5,026 bases of DNA from Candidatus Zixiibacteriota bacterium (GTDB lineage Bacteria > Zixibacteria > MSB-5A5 > GN15 > FEB-12): contig JAOZPL010000135.1 in the NCBI GenBank assembly GCA_029932795.1, positions 818 through 5,843 of the forward strand, given 5' to 3'. The position numbers and the translations under genes were made by a program. The notes under the pieces are model-generated. The model saw only the letters and a program-made list of their open reading frames with translations. It ran no database searches and was not told the DNA's origin. This document shows, in pieces, positions 1-5,026 of the stretch (positions within the stretch are counted from its first letter, which is position 1; the number at the start of each line of letters is the position of its first letter).

Positions 1-646
1 GCTGACCGGCACGGGGAAATCGTTTTGCGCCGGTGCCGATCTTAACTGGATGCGCGAGGTGATTAATCAGTCGTTCGAGGAAAACCTTGCCGAGTCCAAT
101 GCCCTGGCTGACCTGTTTTACCAGATTTACACGTTCAAACGCCCAGTGATCGGCAGAATCAACGGCGCAGCCATCGGTGGTGGAACAGGGTTTGTCTGTG
201 TCTGCGACATCGCAATTGCCGCCAGGTCAGCGCAGTTTTCGTTCTCGGAAGTTAAGATCGGCGTCGTACCGGCTTGTATCGGTCCGTATGTCATCAAGAG
301 GATGGGAGAGGGCAGGGCGCGGGAGCTCTTTATTACCGGCGAACGCATGAACGGGAATCGCGCCTTTCAGGTCGGTCTGGTGAACAAAGTTGTGGATGAT
401 GATCAGCTTGATGTTGAGGTCGATCGCCTGGTGCGTTTCATTCTCACTTCCGGCCCTGAAGCAGTAACAATGGCGAAGAAGTTGGTCTCAAAGGTGCCGG
501 GGATGTCGCCGGAGAAGTTCAAACCGTTCACGGCTGAAATGATTGCCCGCCTGCGTGTTTCCGACGAAGGTCAGGAAGGTATGGATGCCTTTCTGAACAA
601 GCGGAAGCCGTCGTGGGTGATCTCAAAGCCTCCGGAAAAGCAATAG
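1..646 (+). CDS. liuC: Enoyl-CoA hydratase/isomerase family protein, probable methylglutaconyl-CoA hydratase (5' truncated by window)
   Basis: The open frame runs in from the left edge: the codons before the internal ATG at 50 (from position 2) read LTGTGKSFCAGADLNW, so that ATG is not the start. About 214 residues are visible of a family usually near 260, so roughly 45-55 N-terminal residues lie outside. Crotonase-fold signatures are clear. The oxyanion-hole segment FCAGADL is at nt 23-43, and the second one, NGAAIGGGTG, is at nt 161-190. The segment FSEVKIGVVPA then carries the retained acidic residue (Glu codon 248-250). The position of the other classical crotonase glutamate is Gly (nt 188-190), which I recall also being so in LiuC-type hydratases. 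The AGADLNWM segment and the C-terminal IARLRVSDEGQEGMDAFL region with a final KPSW resemble LiuC of the leucine pathway, which hydrates 3-methylglutaconyl-CoA to HMG-CoA in the cytoplasm. The biotin carboxylase gene 2 nt downstream supports this. A generic enoyl-CoA hydratase is the alternative. Confidence 0.88.
   Translation, partial: LTGTGKSFCAGADLNWMREVINQSFEENLAESNALADLFYQIYTFKRPVIGRINGAAIGGGTGFVCVCDIAIAARSAQFSFSEVKIGVVPACIGPYVIKRMGEGRARELFITGERMNGNRAFQVGLVNKVVDDDQLDVEVDRLVRFILTSGPEAVTMAKKLVSKVPGMSPEKFKPFTAEMIARLRVSDEGQEGMDAFLNKRKPSWVISKPPEKQ
634..640 (+). promoter_or_regulatory. Ribosome binding site that decides the biotin carboxylase start
   Basis: GGAAAAG lies 8 nt upstream of the ATG at 649, inside the last codons of the hydratase gene. 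It favours ATG 649 over the in-frame GTG at 613. The GTG start would add 12 residues with no family match and overlap the hydratase by 34 nt. Confidence 0.6.
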
Positions 647-648
647 GC

Positions 649-2169
649 ATGTCTGAGAAACTGTTTAATAAAATCCTCGTGGCCAACCGTTCCGAGATTG
701 CAGTGCGTGTCATGAACGGCTGCCGCGTGCTGGGGATACCCTCGGTGGCGGTTTATTCGGAAGCCGATGTCAACAGCAAGCATCGTCTGTTTGCTGATGA
801 GTCCGTGCTTATCGGCCCGCCGCCACCCTCTGAGTCGTACCTCGATATTGGTAAGATCATCGAGGCCGCCAGACAAACCGGCTGCGACGCGATTCATCCG
901 GGTTATGGTTTTCTGGCCGAGAATCCGGCCCTGCCGAGGCGGTGTGTTCAGGAGAACATCACGTTCATCGGACCAGGTGCTGAAGCAATGGAGCTGATGG
1001 GAAACAAGATTGTCTCCCGGAAAAAAATGGAGCACGCGGGAGTTCCCATTATTCCCGGTATGAAATCAGGAGAAACTTCATTGGCCGCTTTTAAGGCTGC
1101 CGCCGAGGAAGCGGGCTATCCGGTTCTGATTAAGGCGGCTGCCGGCGGTGGCGGTAAAGGCATGCGGGTTGTGCATGCTCCGAACGAGTTACCGGCATCA
1201 CTGGAAGCAGCCCGGCGGGAAGCGAAAAACGCCTTTGGCGACGAGACGGTGTATCTTGAAAAGTACATCCCTGACCCGCGCCATATTGAGTTCCAGATCA
1301 TTGCGGATAACTACGGCAACTGTGTGCATCTGTTTGAACGGGAGTGTTCAATTCAGCGACGTCATCAGAAGATCATCGAGGAGACGCCTTCGGTGGCGCT
1401 CAACGATGAACTGCGGTATCGCATGGGGGAGGACGCGATCAGGGTCGCGCAAACGGCTGGCTACACCAACGCCGGGACGGTCGAGTTCCTTTTTGGTGAA
1501 AACGGCAGTTACTACTTTCTGGAGATGAACACCCGTTTGCAGGTGGAGCATCCGATCACAGAATTCGTGACCGGTGTTGATCTTGTTGTGGAGCAGATAA
1601 GGATTGCTGCCGGCCTGCCGCTATCGGATTATCTGAAACACCTGACCCAGCGCGGCCATGCTATTGAATGCCGTATCTACGCCGAGGACGGCGAGAACAA
1701 CTTCTTCCCCTCAACCGGCAAGATCATTCATTACTCGGAACCGGTAGGGCCCGGTATCCGGGTTGATTCGGGTGTCGAGGCTGGCTCGGAGATCACTATT
1801 GATTATGATCCGATCATGGCCAAGCTGATAGTCCACGCGCCCGACCGACCAATGGCCATCTCCAAAATGATCGATGCCCTCCACAACTATAAGCTGCTGG
1901 GAGTTAAAACATCCCGAAGGTTCATGGTCGATGTGTTGCAACATCCGGAGTTTGCGGCCGGGCATACGTATACGAGTTTCATCGAAAAGCACATGTCCGA
2001 CCGCATTACTGATCAGGCGACATACAAGGAGATGGCTGTCGCGGTGGCTTCTGTAGCAGCTATGTCCACCAGCACAGCTTCGGTGTTATTCAACGAAGGC
2101 ACAACCTCCGCACCTTCGCCCTGGCAGACACTTGGAAGCTGGGAAATAGGGGATTCGATCCATGCCTAA
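649..2169 (+). CDS. Biotin carboxylase subunit of an acyl-CoA carboxylase, probably methylcrotonyl-CoA carboxylase (alpha chain, BC part)
   Basis: The 506-residue cytoplasmic enzyme carboxylates carrier-bound biotin using ATP and bicarbonate. The N-terminal domain opens with KILVANRSEIAVRVM (8-22), followed by the HPGYGFLAEN motif (83-92). The ATP-grasp domain contains K120, K162, the glycine loop GGGGKG (166-171), H212, K241 in RRHQKIIEE, E279, and the signature EMNTRLQVEH (292-301) with E292, N294, R296, Q298 and E300. The catalytic Arg is R342 in ECRIYAED, and the C-terminal domain has DYDPIMAKLI (385-394). All residues known to be catalytic in E. coli AccC therefore appear present. About 50 residues follow the BC core: an Ala/Ser-rich helix-like stretch (about 455-480) and SPWQTLGSWEIG (490-501). 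These look like the entry to the BT domain of LiuD/MCC-alpha, where the single-chain enzyme would continue. The gene starts 2 nt after the hydratase stop and overlaps the carrier gene by 8 nt, so the three are surely co-transcribed. Substrate is inferred from the LiuC neighbour; a propionyl- or acetyl-CoA carboxylase role is possible because the carboxyltransferase is not visible. Confidence 0.93.
   Translation: MSEKLFNKILVANRSEIAVRVMNGCRVLGIPSVAVYSEADVNSKHRLFADESVLIGPPPPSESYLDIGKIIEAARQTGCDAIHPGYGFLAENPALPRRCVQENITFIGPGAEAMELMGNKIVSRKKMEHAGVPIIPGMKSGETSLAAFKAAAEEAGYPVLIKAAAGGGGKGMRVVHAPNELPASLEAARREAKNAFGDETVYLEKYIPDPRHIEFQIIADNYGNCVHLFERECSIQRRHQKIIEETPSVALNDELRYRMGEDAIRVAQTAGYTNAGTVEFLFGENGSYYFLEMNTRLQVEHPITEFVTGVDLVVEQIRIAAGLPLSDYLKHLTQRGHAIECRIYAEDGENNFFPSTGKIIHYSEPVGPGIRVDSGVEAGSEITIDYDPIMAKLIVHAPDRPMAISKMIDALHNYKLLGVKTSRRFMVDVLQHPEFAAGHTYTSFIEKHMSDRITDQATYKEMAVAVASVAAMSTSTASVLFNEGTTSAPSPWQTLGSWEIGDSIHA
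2148..2152 (+). promoter_or_regulatory. Ribosome binding site for the biotin carrier gene, inside the biotin carboxylase CDS
   Basis: AGGGG sits 9 nt upstream of the ATG at 2162. It shows that the second frame has its own initiation signal, which favours a true two-gene arrangement with translational coupling over a broken single gene. The GGGG run is also the most obvious site for a one-base sequencing error. Confidence 0.55.
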
Positions 2170-2659
2170 GCACGAGTTCCTGTTCAATGGCGAGTCGGTC
2201 GAGAGTTCGGTTGAGAACCATGGGAAAACATTTCGGGTGACGGTAGGGGAACGTCAGTTTGAGGTATGCCCCCTTGGTAATAATCTCTTTGCGACCACTG
2301 TTAATGGCCGGAAACGAACCGTCGCCGCTGCTTTCAATAAGGGTGTCTTTTATCTTGATATTGACGCCGTGCAATTGGAATTGCAGGAGCCGGGTGAAGA
2401 TCAGTTTTCCGGAGCTGCGGGCGACCACTCTGCTGAGAAAGACAAGATATATGCTCCCATGCCCGGCAAGATAGTTAAAATCCTTGTGGCTGTCGGTGAA
2501 GAAGTGAGCGAAAAGCAGCCGATGGTTATTGTCGAGGCGATGAAGATGGAGAACCCGGTCAACGCTGCAGCCGGCGGCAGGGTAAAGGCAGTCAATTTCA
2601 AGCCGGGCGATCAGGTTGACACCGACTCACCGATCATCGAGTTGGAGATTCCCCAGTAA
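2162..2659 (+). CDS. Biotin carboxyl carrier subunit with an N-terminal BT-like region
   Basis: This 165-residue protein carries the biotin that shuttles carboxyl groups from the biotin carboxylase to the carboxyltransferase. The C-terminal biotinyl domain (about 95-163) has APMPGKIVKI (98-107) and the biotinylation motif EAMKME (125-130), with K128 the predicted biotinylated lysine. It is followed by the usual glycine-rich turn AAGGRV and a PGD turn (148-150). Residues 1-78 are predicted beta-rich. The stretch from about 24 to 75, with the NGRKRTV turn, resembles the BT beta-barrel before the biotinyl domain in MCC-alpha/LiuD as I recall it from the human MCCA sequence. A polar linker (76-95) joins the two. 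AccB-type carriers have instead a Pro/Ala-rich N-terminal tail, which is absent. The ATG overlaps the upstream stop (ATGCCTAA) and has its own AGGGG site. A one-base change would fuse both frames into a chain of about 670 residues, the size of ordinary LiuD. Confidence 0.9.
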   Translation: MPKHEFLFNGESVESSVENHGKTFRVTVGERQFEVCPLGNNLFATTVNGRKRTVAAAFNKGVFYLDIDAVQLELQEPGEDQFSGAAGDHSAEKDKIYAPMPGKIVKILVAVGEEVSEKQPMVIVEAMKMENPVNAAAGGRVKAVNFKPGDQVDTDSPIIELEIPQ

Positions 2660-2698
2660 GCGCGGCAATTTCAAATTGATATAGTCAGACCGGTAGAT

Positions 2699-2727
2699 AA
2701 AAAAATACCGGGGTGGTTTCACCCCGG
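2699..2727 (-). terminator. Rho-independent terminator of the outer-membrane protein gene
   Basis: A perfect 8-bp stem pairs CCGGGGTG (2708-2715) with CACCCCGG (2720-2727) around a 4-nt loop. On the minus strand it is followed by TA and then seven T (2699-2705 read as A on the plus strand). It lies 27 nt past the minus-strand stop codon, so it clearly serves the outer-membrane gene. On the plus strand the hairpin lies 48 nt after the biotin carrier stop but has no T-tract, so it is at best a weak terminator in that direction. Confidence 0.88.
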
Positions 2728-2754
2728 CATCTGTGAGAAAAGCTCTCGTTCTCT

Positions 2755-3363
2755 CTAGAAGAATTTCACTCCCAGTGTAAGCGGTACCCAGTTCCAGGAA
2801 TCATTGTCGGTTGCGACCGAGACCCAGCGGAGCTGTGCAAACAGGCTCCAGGCCGGACCGGTTTTAAGATCAACGCCACCGCCGACATTGAAATAGAACT
2901 TGCTAGCATCCTGCCGGGCTTCATTCAGAGTGCTCGTGATAAGCGTGGTTCCGCCGGTGAACGTCGACTGGCTTATCGCAGCCATGCCAACGCCGCCGAA
3001 AACGAACGGCTTAACGGGAGAAGCCGGCATGTTGAAGGAATAGCGGCCGTCGCAGCCAAACATCCAAAACTTGCTCGTGCCACCTTCGAGATCGGTGTAA
3101 CCGGCCAGGAGGGGGTCGGAATCCCAATCGATATTGAAGGTGTGGTATTCAACTTTACCGACTACCTGGAAAGCCGGCATGAACTTGTAGCCCACACCGA
3201 CACTGCCATGGTAACCGGTCTTGAAACCGTCCTTAAAGGCATCGGGTGACTGTGGCAGGGAAATCGCGCCGCCCGCGTAAACGCTAAACGGCTGGGGGAC
3301 TCCGGCCGACACAGTCGCGGCGAATGCGATCAGAACGATCAGGGCCAGAAACAGTCGTTTCAT
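2755..3363 (-). CDS. Outer-membrane beta-barrel protein (OmpX/OmpA-like 8-strand barrel), function unknown
   Basis: This is a 202-residue secreted protein. An N-terminal signal peptide (MKR, then a hydrophobic core 4-18) ends with a likely signal peptidase I site after VSA (cleavage A20/G21). It has no lipobox Cys. The mature part of about 182 residues shows eight stretches of alternating aromatic/aliphatic and small residues: about 25-36, 51-62, 65-78, 98-111, 118-131, 155-167, 172-184 and 190-202. The motif KPFVFGGVGM (118-127) and the terminal strand ending in Phe-Phe (VKFF) are typical of small outer-membrane barrels recognised by the BAM machinery. The long segment between strands 5 and 6 (about 132-154, Thr/Ser-rich) would be an extracellular loop. 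The only Cys is C104, so no disulfide. The start is fixed by GGAGGT 4 nt before the ATG. It is transcribed convergently to the carboxylase operon and divergently from the thiolase, with its own terminator, so a link to leucine catabolism is not indicated. The specific role cannot be told from sequence. Confidence 0.85.
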   Translation of the reverse strand: MKRLFLALIVLIAFAATVSAGVPQPFSVYAGGAISLPQSPDAFKDGFKTGYHGSVGVGYKFMPAFQVVGKVEYHTFNIDWDSDPLLAGYTDLEGGTSKFWMFGCDGRYSFNMPASPVKPFVFGGVGMAAISQSTFTGGTTLITSTLNEARQDASKFYFNVGGGVDLKTGPAWSLFAQLRWVSVATDNDSWNWVPLTLGVKFF

Positions 3364-3367
3364 TGCT

Positions 3368-3373
3368 ACCTCC
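3368..3373 (-). promoter_or_regulatory. Strong ribosome binding site of the outer-membrane protein gene
   Basis: On the minus strand GGAGGT stands 4 nt before the ATG whose first base is 3363. The near-consensus match suggests efficient translation, as expected for an abundant envelope protein, and confirms the start. Confidence 0.85.
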
Positions 3374-3553
3374 AGTTAGAGTGGTTGCGTATGACTCTGT
3401 ACTTAGATCGGTCAGGATCGATTGATTCTTTACCGCTGCCCGGCTCTTTTGGATACCCTCCAAACCTTTCTGTCAGCTCACCTTCCTTCTATCTGTCTTG
3501 GCGCCGGCAGGTGTATTCGGGGCAAAAATTAGTTGCCCGTATCGAGACAGGCG

Positions 3554-3607
3554 CGCAGGTCAGGTGCCAGTAGCTGGCATCGCCGATATGGTGATTACTT
3601 ACCTGCG
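3554..3607 (+). other. Possible structured RNA element (three-way junction fold) in the thiolase leader region
   Basis: A closing stem CGCAGGT (3554-3560) pairs perfectly with ACCTGCG (3601-3607). Inside lie two directly adjacent hairpins. TGCCAG/CTGGCA (3565-3570 with 3574-3579) closes on a TAG loop. TCGCC/GGTGA (3580-3584 with 3590-3594) contains one G-U pair and closes on GATAT. The G-U pair would be a C-A mismatch on the other strand, so the fold favours plus-strand RNA, that is, the direction of the thiolase. I do not recognise it as a known riboswitch class, and each stem alone could be chance. Confidence 0.25.
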
Positions 3608-3767
3608 AATAACTGACACTACTCAGTCCCGTTGGTTCCTCAGTGGCTACATTCGATCGGGGTGTGATCTTTAACTTGTAGGCGACGGATTCTTGCCGTA
3701 CTCGCCGTAACCGATTAAGACAAAATAGGATAGGGTGTGCGATCACTGCGAGGGAAAATGCGAATTT

Positions 3768-3781
3768 GTGAACAGATTCAC
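3768..3781. promoter_or_regulatory. Palindrome, candidate operator upstream of the thiolase
   Basis: GTGAACAGATTCAC is a perfect 5+5 inverted repeat with a 4-nt spacer. It lies immediately before the candidate -35 at 3782 and 62 nt before the thiolase ATG, where a repressor or activator site would be expected. I cannot assign it to a regulator, and its length is compatible with chance. Confidence 0.25.
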
Positions 3782-3810
3782 TTGCGCTGCTGCAGGCCAT
3801 TGTCTATATA
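3782..3810 (+). promoter_or_regulatory. Candidate sigma-70-type promoter of the thiolase gene
   Basis: TTGCGC (3782-3787, matching the -35 consensus only in TTG) is separated by 17 nt from TATATA (3805-3810), a fair -10. Transcription would start near 3817-3819, leaving a short leader with the GGAGG site at 3831. The alternating TA run makes the exact -10 ambiguous, and a promoter further upstream is equally possible. Confidence 0.35.
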
Positions 3811-3815
3811 TATAT
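3805..3815. repeat. Short TA dinucleotide run in the thiolase promoter region
   Basis: The sequence alternates TA for 11 nt (five and a half units), 27 nt upstream of the thiolase start codon. It is probably the AT-rich -10 region. With so few units, slippage is possible but not indicated. Confidence 0.6.
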
Positions 3816-3830
3816 TTCAAACGTAAATCT

Positions 3831-3835
3831 GGAGG
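3831..3835 (+). promoter_or_regulatory. Ribosome binding site of the thiolase gene
   Basis: GGAGG lies 7 nt before the ATG at 3843, an ideal spacing, and fixes the thiolase start. Confidence 0.85.
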
Positions 3836-3842
3836 CATTCTG

Positions 3843-5026
3843 ATGGCGGAAAGAAAAGAGGCCTATATAATCTCGGCCTGCCGATCGGCGATTGGTGTTT
3901 TGCATGGTGGTCTGGGGACTATTACTGCCCCACAACTGGGCGCGTTGGCGATCAAGGAAGCAGTCAAAAGGGCTGGCATTGAACCGGCTGATATTGATGA
4001 AGTTATTATGGGACAGGTGGTTCAGGGGGGGTGTGGCCAGGCTCCGGGTCGCCAGGCAGCTATCCATGGCGGCATCCCGCCGGAAGTGGCCTGTATGACC
4101 ATCAATAAAGTGTGTGGTTCCGGTCTCAAGGCGGTGATGTTGGGTGCGCAGTCAATCCGTGCCGGCGACCAGAACCTGATTGTAGCGGGTGGCATGGAAT
4201 CAATGTCACAGTGTCCATATGTTATCAGGGGAGCCAAGACCGGTACCAAGTTTGGGCACCAGAAACTTGACGATATCATGATTTCCGATGGTCTCTGGGA
4301 TTCGTTTAATGATTTTCACATGGGCAGAGCTGCGGAGTACACGCGTCGTAAGATGAATATCACGCGCGAGGAACAGGACGAGTTCGCGTATAACTCGCAC
4401 AGAAAGGCGGTGGCGGCTCAGAAAGCGGGCAAGTTCAAAGACGAGATATTCGATATCGCCATCCCGCAACGAAAGGGTGACCCTGTTATCGTCAATACCG
4501 ATGAGAACCCGCGGCCGGACATTTCAATAGAGAAACTGGCCAGGCTGAAACCGGCTTTCGAAAAGGACGGTACTGTAACTGCAGGGAATTCGCCTGGCCT
4601 TAACGATGGGAGTTCCGTGTGTGTCGTGGCGTCGGAACGGTATATGAAAGAGAAGGGATTAACTCCGCTGGCACGAATCATCGAGTATGCTGTCGCCGGT
4701 ACCGAACCGATAGAACTCTTTTTCTCCCCGATCTATGCTGTTCAGAAACTGATGAAGAAAATGAACGTGGATATAAACCATTGGGATCTCATTGAAGCCA
4801 ACGAGGCCTTCTCGGCCCAGGCGCTGGCTGATGGTCGCGAACTGAAATGGGATTGGGACAGAGTTAATGTGCATGGCGGGGCGGTTGCCCTGGGACATCC
4901 CATTGGCGCATCCGGTGCCCGGGTGCTTACAACACTTATTTACGCCCTGAAAGATCGTGGTTTGAAGACCGGTCTGGCCACATTGTGTCTTGGCGGTGGT
5001 CACGCGGTCGCCACGGCGATTGAACA
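3843..5026 (+). CDS. Acetyl-CoA C-acetyltransferase (thiolase II family), 3' end just outside the window
   Basis: The enzyme interconverts two acetyl-CoA and acetoacetyl-CoA plus CoA in the cytoplasm. The frame is open from the ATG to the window edge: 394 full codons plus two bases, already family length (about 390-397), so only a few residues are missing. The N-terminal half holds the nucleophile C91 in NKVCGSGLKA (88-97) and the GGMESMS stretch. H159-M160 in DFHMG matches the His-Met of biosynthetic, acetoacetyl-CoA-active thiolases. The substrate loop GNSPGLNDG spans 248-256. The C-terminal half has NEAF (320-323), the catalytic H352 in GHPIGASGAR and the acid/base C382 in CLGGG. All catalytic residues are therefore present. 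The loop that often reads MGxGP reads LFFSP (292-296), which marks a subfamily rather than damage. With the hydratase and carboxylase genes on the same strand, a role in breaking down acetoacetyl-CoA at the end of leucine degradation is likely. Fatty-acid or butanoate metabolism is the alternative. It has its own GGAGG site and lies 1.2 kb from the operon, so it is probably a separate transcript. Confidence 0.92.
   Translation, partial: MAERKEAYIISACRSAIGVLHGGLGTITAPQLGALAIKEAVKRAGIEPADIDEVIMGQVVQGGCGQAPGRQAAIHGGIPPEVACMTINKVCGSGLKAVMLGAQSIRAGDQNLIVAGGMESMSQCPYVIRGAKTGTKFGHQKLDDIMISDGLWDSFNDFHMGRAAEYTRRKMNITREEQDEFAYNSHRKAVAAQKAGKFKDEIFDIAIPQRKGDPVIVNTDENPRPDISIEKLARLKPAFEKDGTVTAGNSPGLNDGSSVCVVASERYMKEKGLTPLARIIEYAVAGTEPIELFFSPIYAVQKLMKKMNVDINHWDLIEANEAFSAQALADGRELKWDWDRVNVHGGAVALGHPIGASGARVLTTLIYALKDRGLKTGLATLCLGGGHAVATAIE

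Larger units (their letters stand above)
3364..3842. other. 479-nt divergent intergenic region between the outer-membrane gene and the thiolase
   Basis: I find no convincing gene here. The open frames present start at poor codons or lack a ribosome binding site, and their translations look like no family I know. The region must hold the minus-strand promoter of the outer-membrane gene and the plus-strand promoter of the thiolase. I could not pick a confident -35/-10 pair for the former. It contains several short inverted repeats: TTTGGA/TCCAAA (3448-3464), GGGCAA/TTGCCC (3520-3538), a nested set at 3554-3607, ACTGA/TCAGT (3612-3627), GGCGA/TCGCC with inner CGG/CCG (3681-3706), and GTGAA/TTCAC (3768-3781). 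Six-base stems are expected by chance at about this density, so only the nested set deserves separate mention. Confidence 0.7.

Noticed and set aside
50..52. ATG at 50 as the hydratase start
   Set aside because: The frame is open to the window edge and the codons before it encode the conserved FCAGADL oxyanion-hole segment, so the gene starts upstream of the window.
613..648. GTG at 613 as the biotin carboxylase start, giving 518 residues
   Set aside because: The extra 12 residues overlap the hydratase and match nothing in the family. ATG 649 has a GGAAAAG site at good spacing and lies directly before the conserved N-terminus.
571..1035. 154-residue open frame on the minus strand
   Set aside because: It lies wholly inside the hydratase and biotin carboxylase genes on the opposite strand, has no recognisable domain, and is a shadow of their coding pattern.
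3448..3464. Inverted repeat TTTGGA/TCCAAA upstream of the outer-membrane gene
   Set aside because: A single 6-bp repeat with no T-tract and no recognisable promoter next to it is within chance expectation.
3385..3573. 62-residue open frame on the plus strand in the intergenic region
   Set aside because: It starts at TTG without a ribosome binding site, overlaps the probable promoter of the outer-membrane gene, and resembles no family.
3660..3745. Direct repeat GGGTGTG at 3660-3666 and 3733-3739, each followed by GATC
   Set aside because: Seven-base repeats are expected several times by chance in a region of this length, and the 73-nt spacing alone is not evidence of a paired operator.
3489..3800. 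103-residue open frame on the minus strand in the intergenic region
   Set aside because: The translation is low in recognisable pattern, has no clear ribosome binding site, and would cover the thiolase promoter. It is probably a chance frame, though a small unknown protein cannot be wholly excluded.
4659..5003. 114-residue open frame on the minus strand
   Set aside because: It is antisense to the strongly conserved C-terminal half of the thiolase and has no family pattern.

Overview
The window looks like a catabolic locus from a diderm (Gram-negative-type) bacterium of moderate GC content. The diderm inference rests on a signal-peptide-bearing, aromatic-terminated outer-membrane beta-barrel protein. 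Strong GGAGG-type ribosome binding sites and tightly packed genes fit a bacterium. A separate biotin carboxylase and a roughly 165-residue biotin carrier is an arrangement I associate from memory with FCB-type phyla (Bacteroidetes, Chlorobi, Zixibacteria and relatives). That placement is a guess and cannot be settled from this sequence.

Layout. Positions 1-2659 (+ strand) hold the 3' part of an operon. It contains an enoyl-CoA hydratase family gene of the methylglutaconyl-CoA hydratase (LiuC) type, truncated by the window edge. A biotin carboxylase subunit follows after a 2-nt gap, and then a biotin carboxyl carrier subunit that overlaps the carboxylase by 8 nt. A short convergent gap (2660-2754) holds a hairpin with a T-tract that terminates the minus-strand gene. 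Positions 2755-3363 (- strand) encode an 8-stranded outer-membrane beta-barrel protein. Positions 3364-3842 are a 479-nt divergent intergenic region. It has no convincing gene but several inverted repeats, including a possible three-way-junction RNA fold, and a weak candidate promoter. From 3843 to the window end (+ strand) lies an almost complete acetyl-CoA acetyltransferase (thiolase).

How the genes fit together. LiuC-type hydratase next to a biotin-dependent acyl-CoA carboxylase matches leucine/isovalerate degradation: 3-methylcrotonyl-CoA is carboxylated to 3-methylglutaconyl-CoA, which is hydrated to HMG-CoA. HMG-CoA lyase (not in the window) then gives acetoacetate and acetyl-CoA, and the thiolase can cleave acetoacetyl-CoA to two acetyl-CoA. 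The carboxyltransferase (beta) subunit is not in the window and is predicted just upstream.

The most notable feature is that the methylcrotonyl-CoA carboxylase alpha chain, usually one polypeptide of about 650-670 residues, is encoded here as two overlapping genes. The break appears to fall inside the BT (BC-CT interaction) domain. The rest is ordinary metabolism. I see no mobile element, CRISPR array, tRNA or rRNA, and no evidence of an undescribed defence or other novel system.
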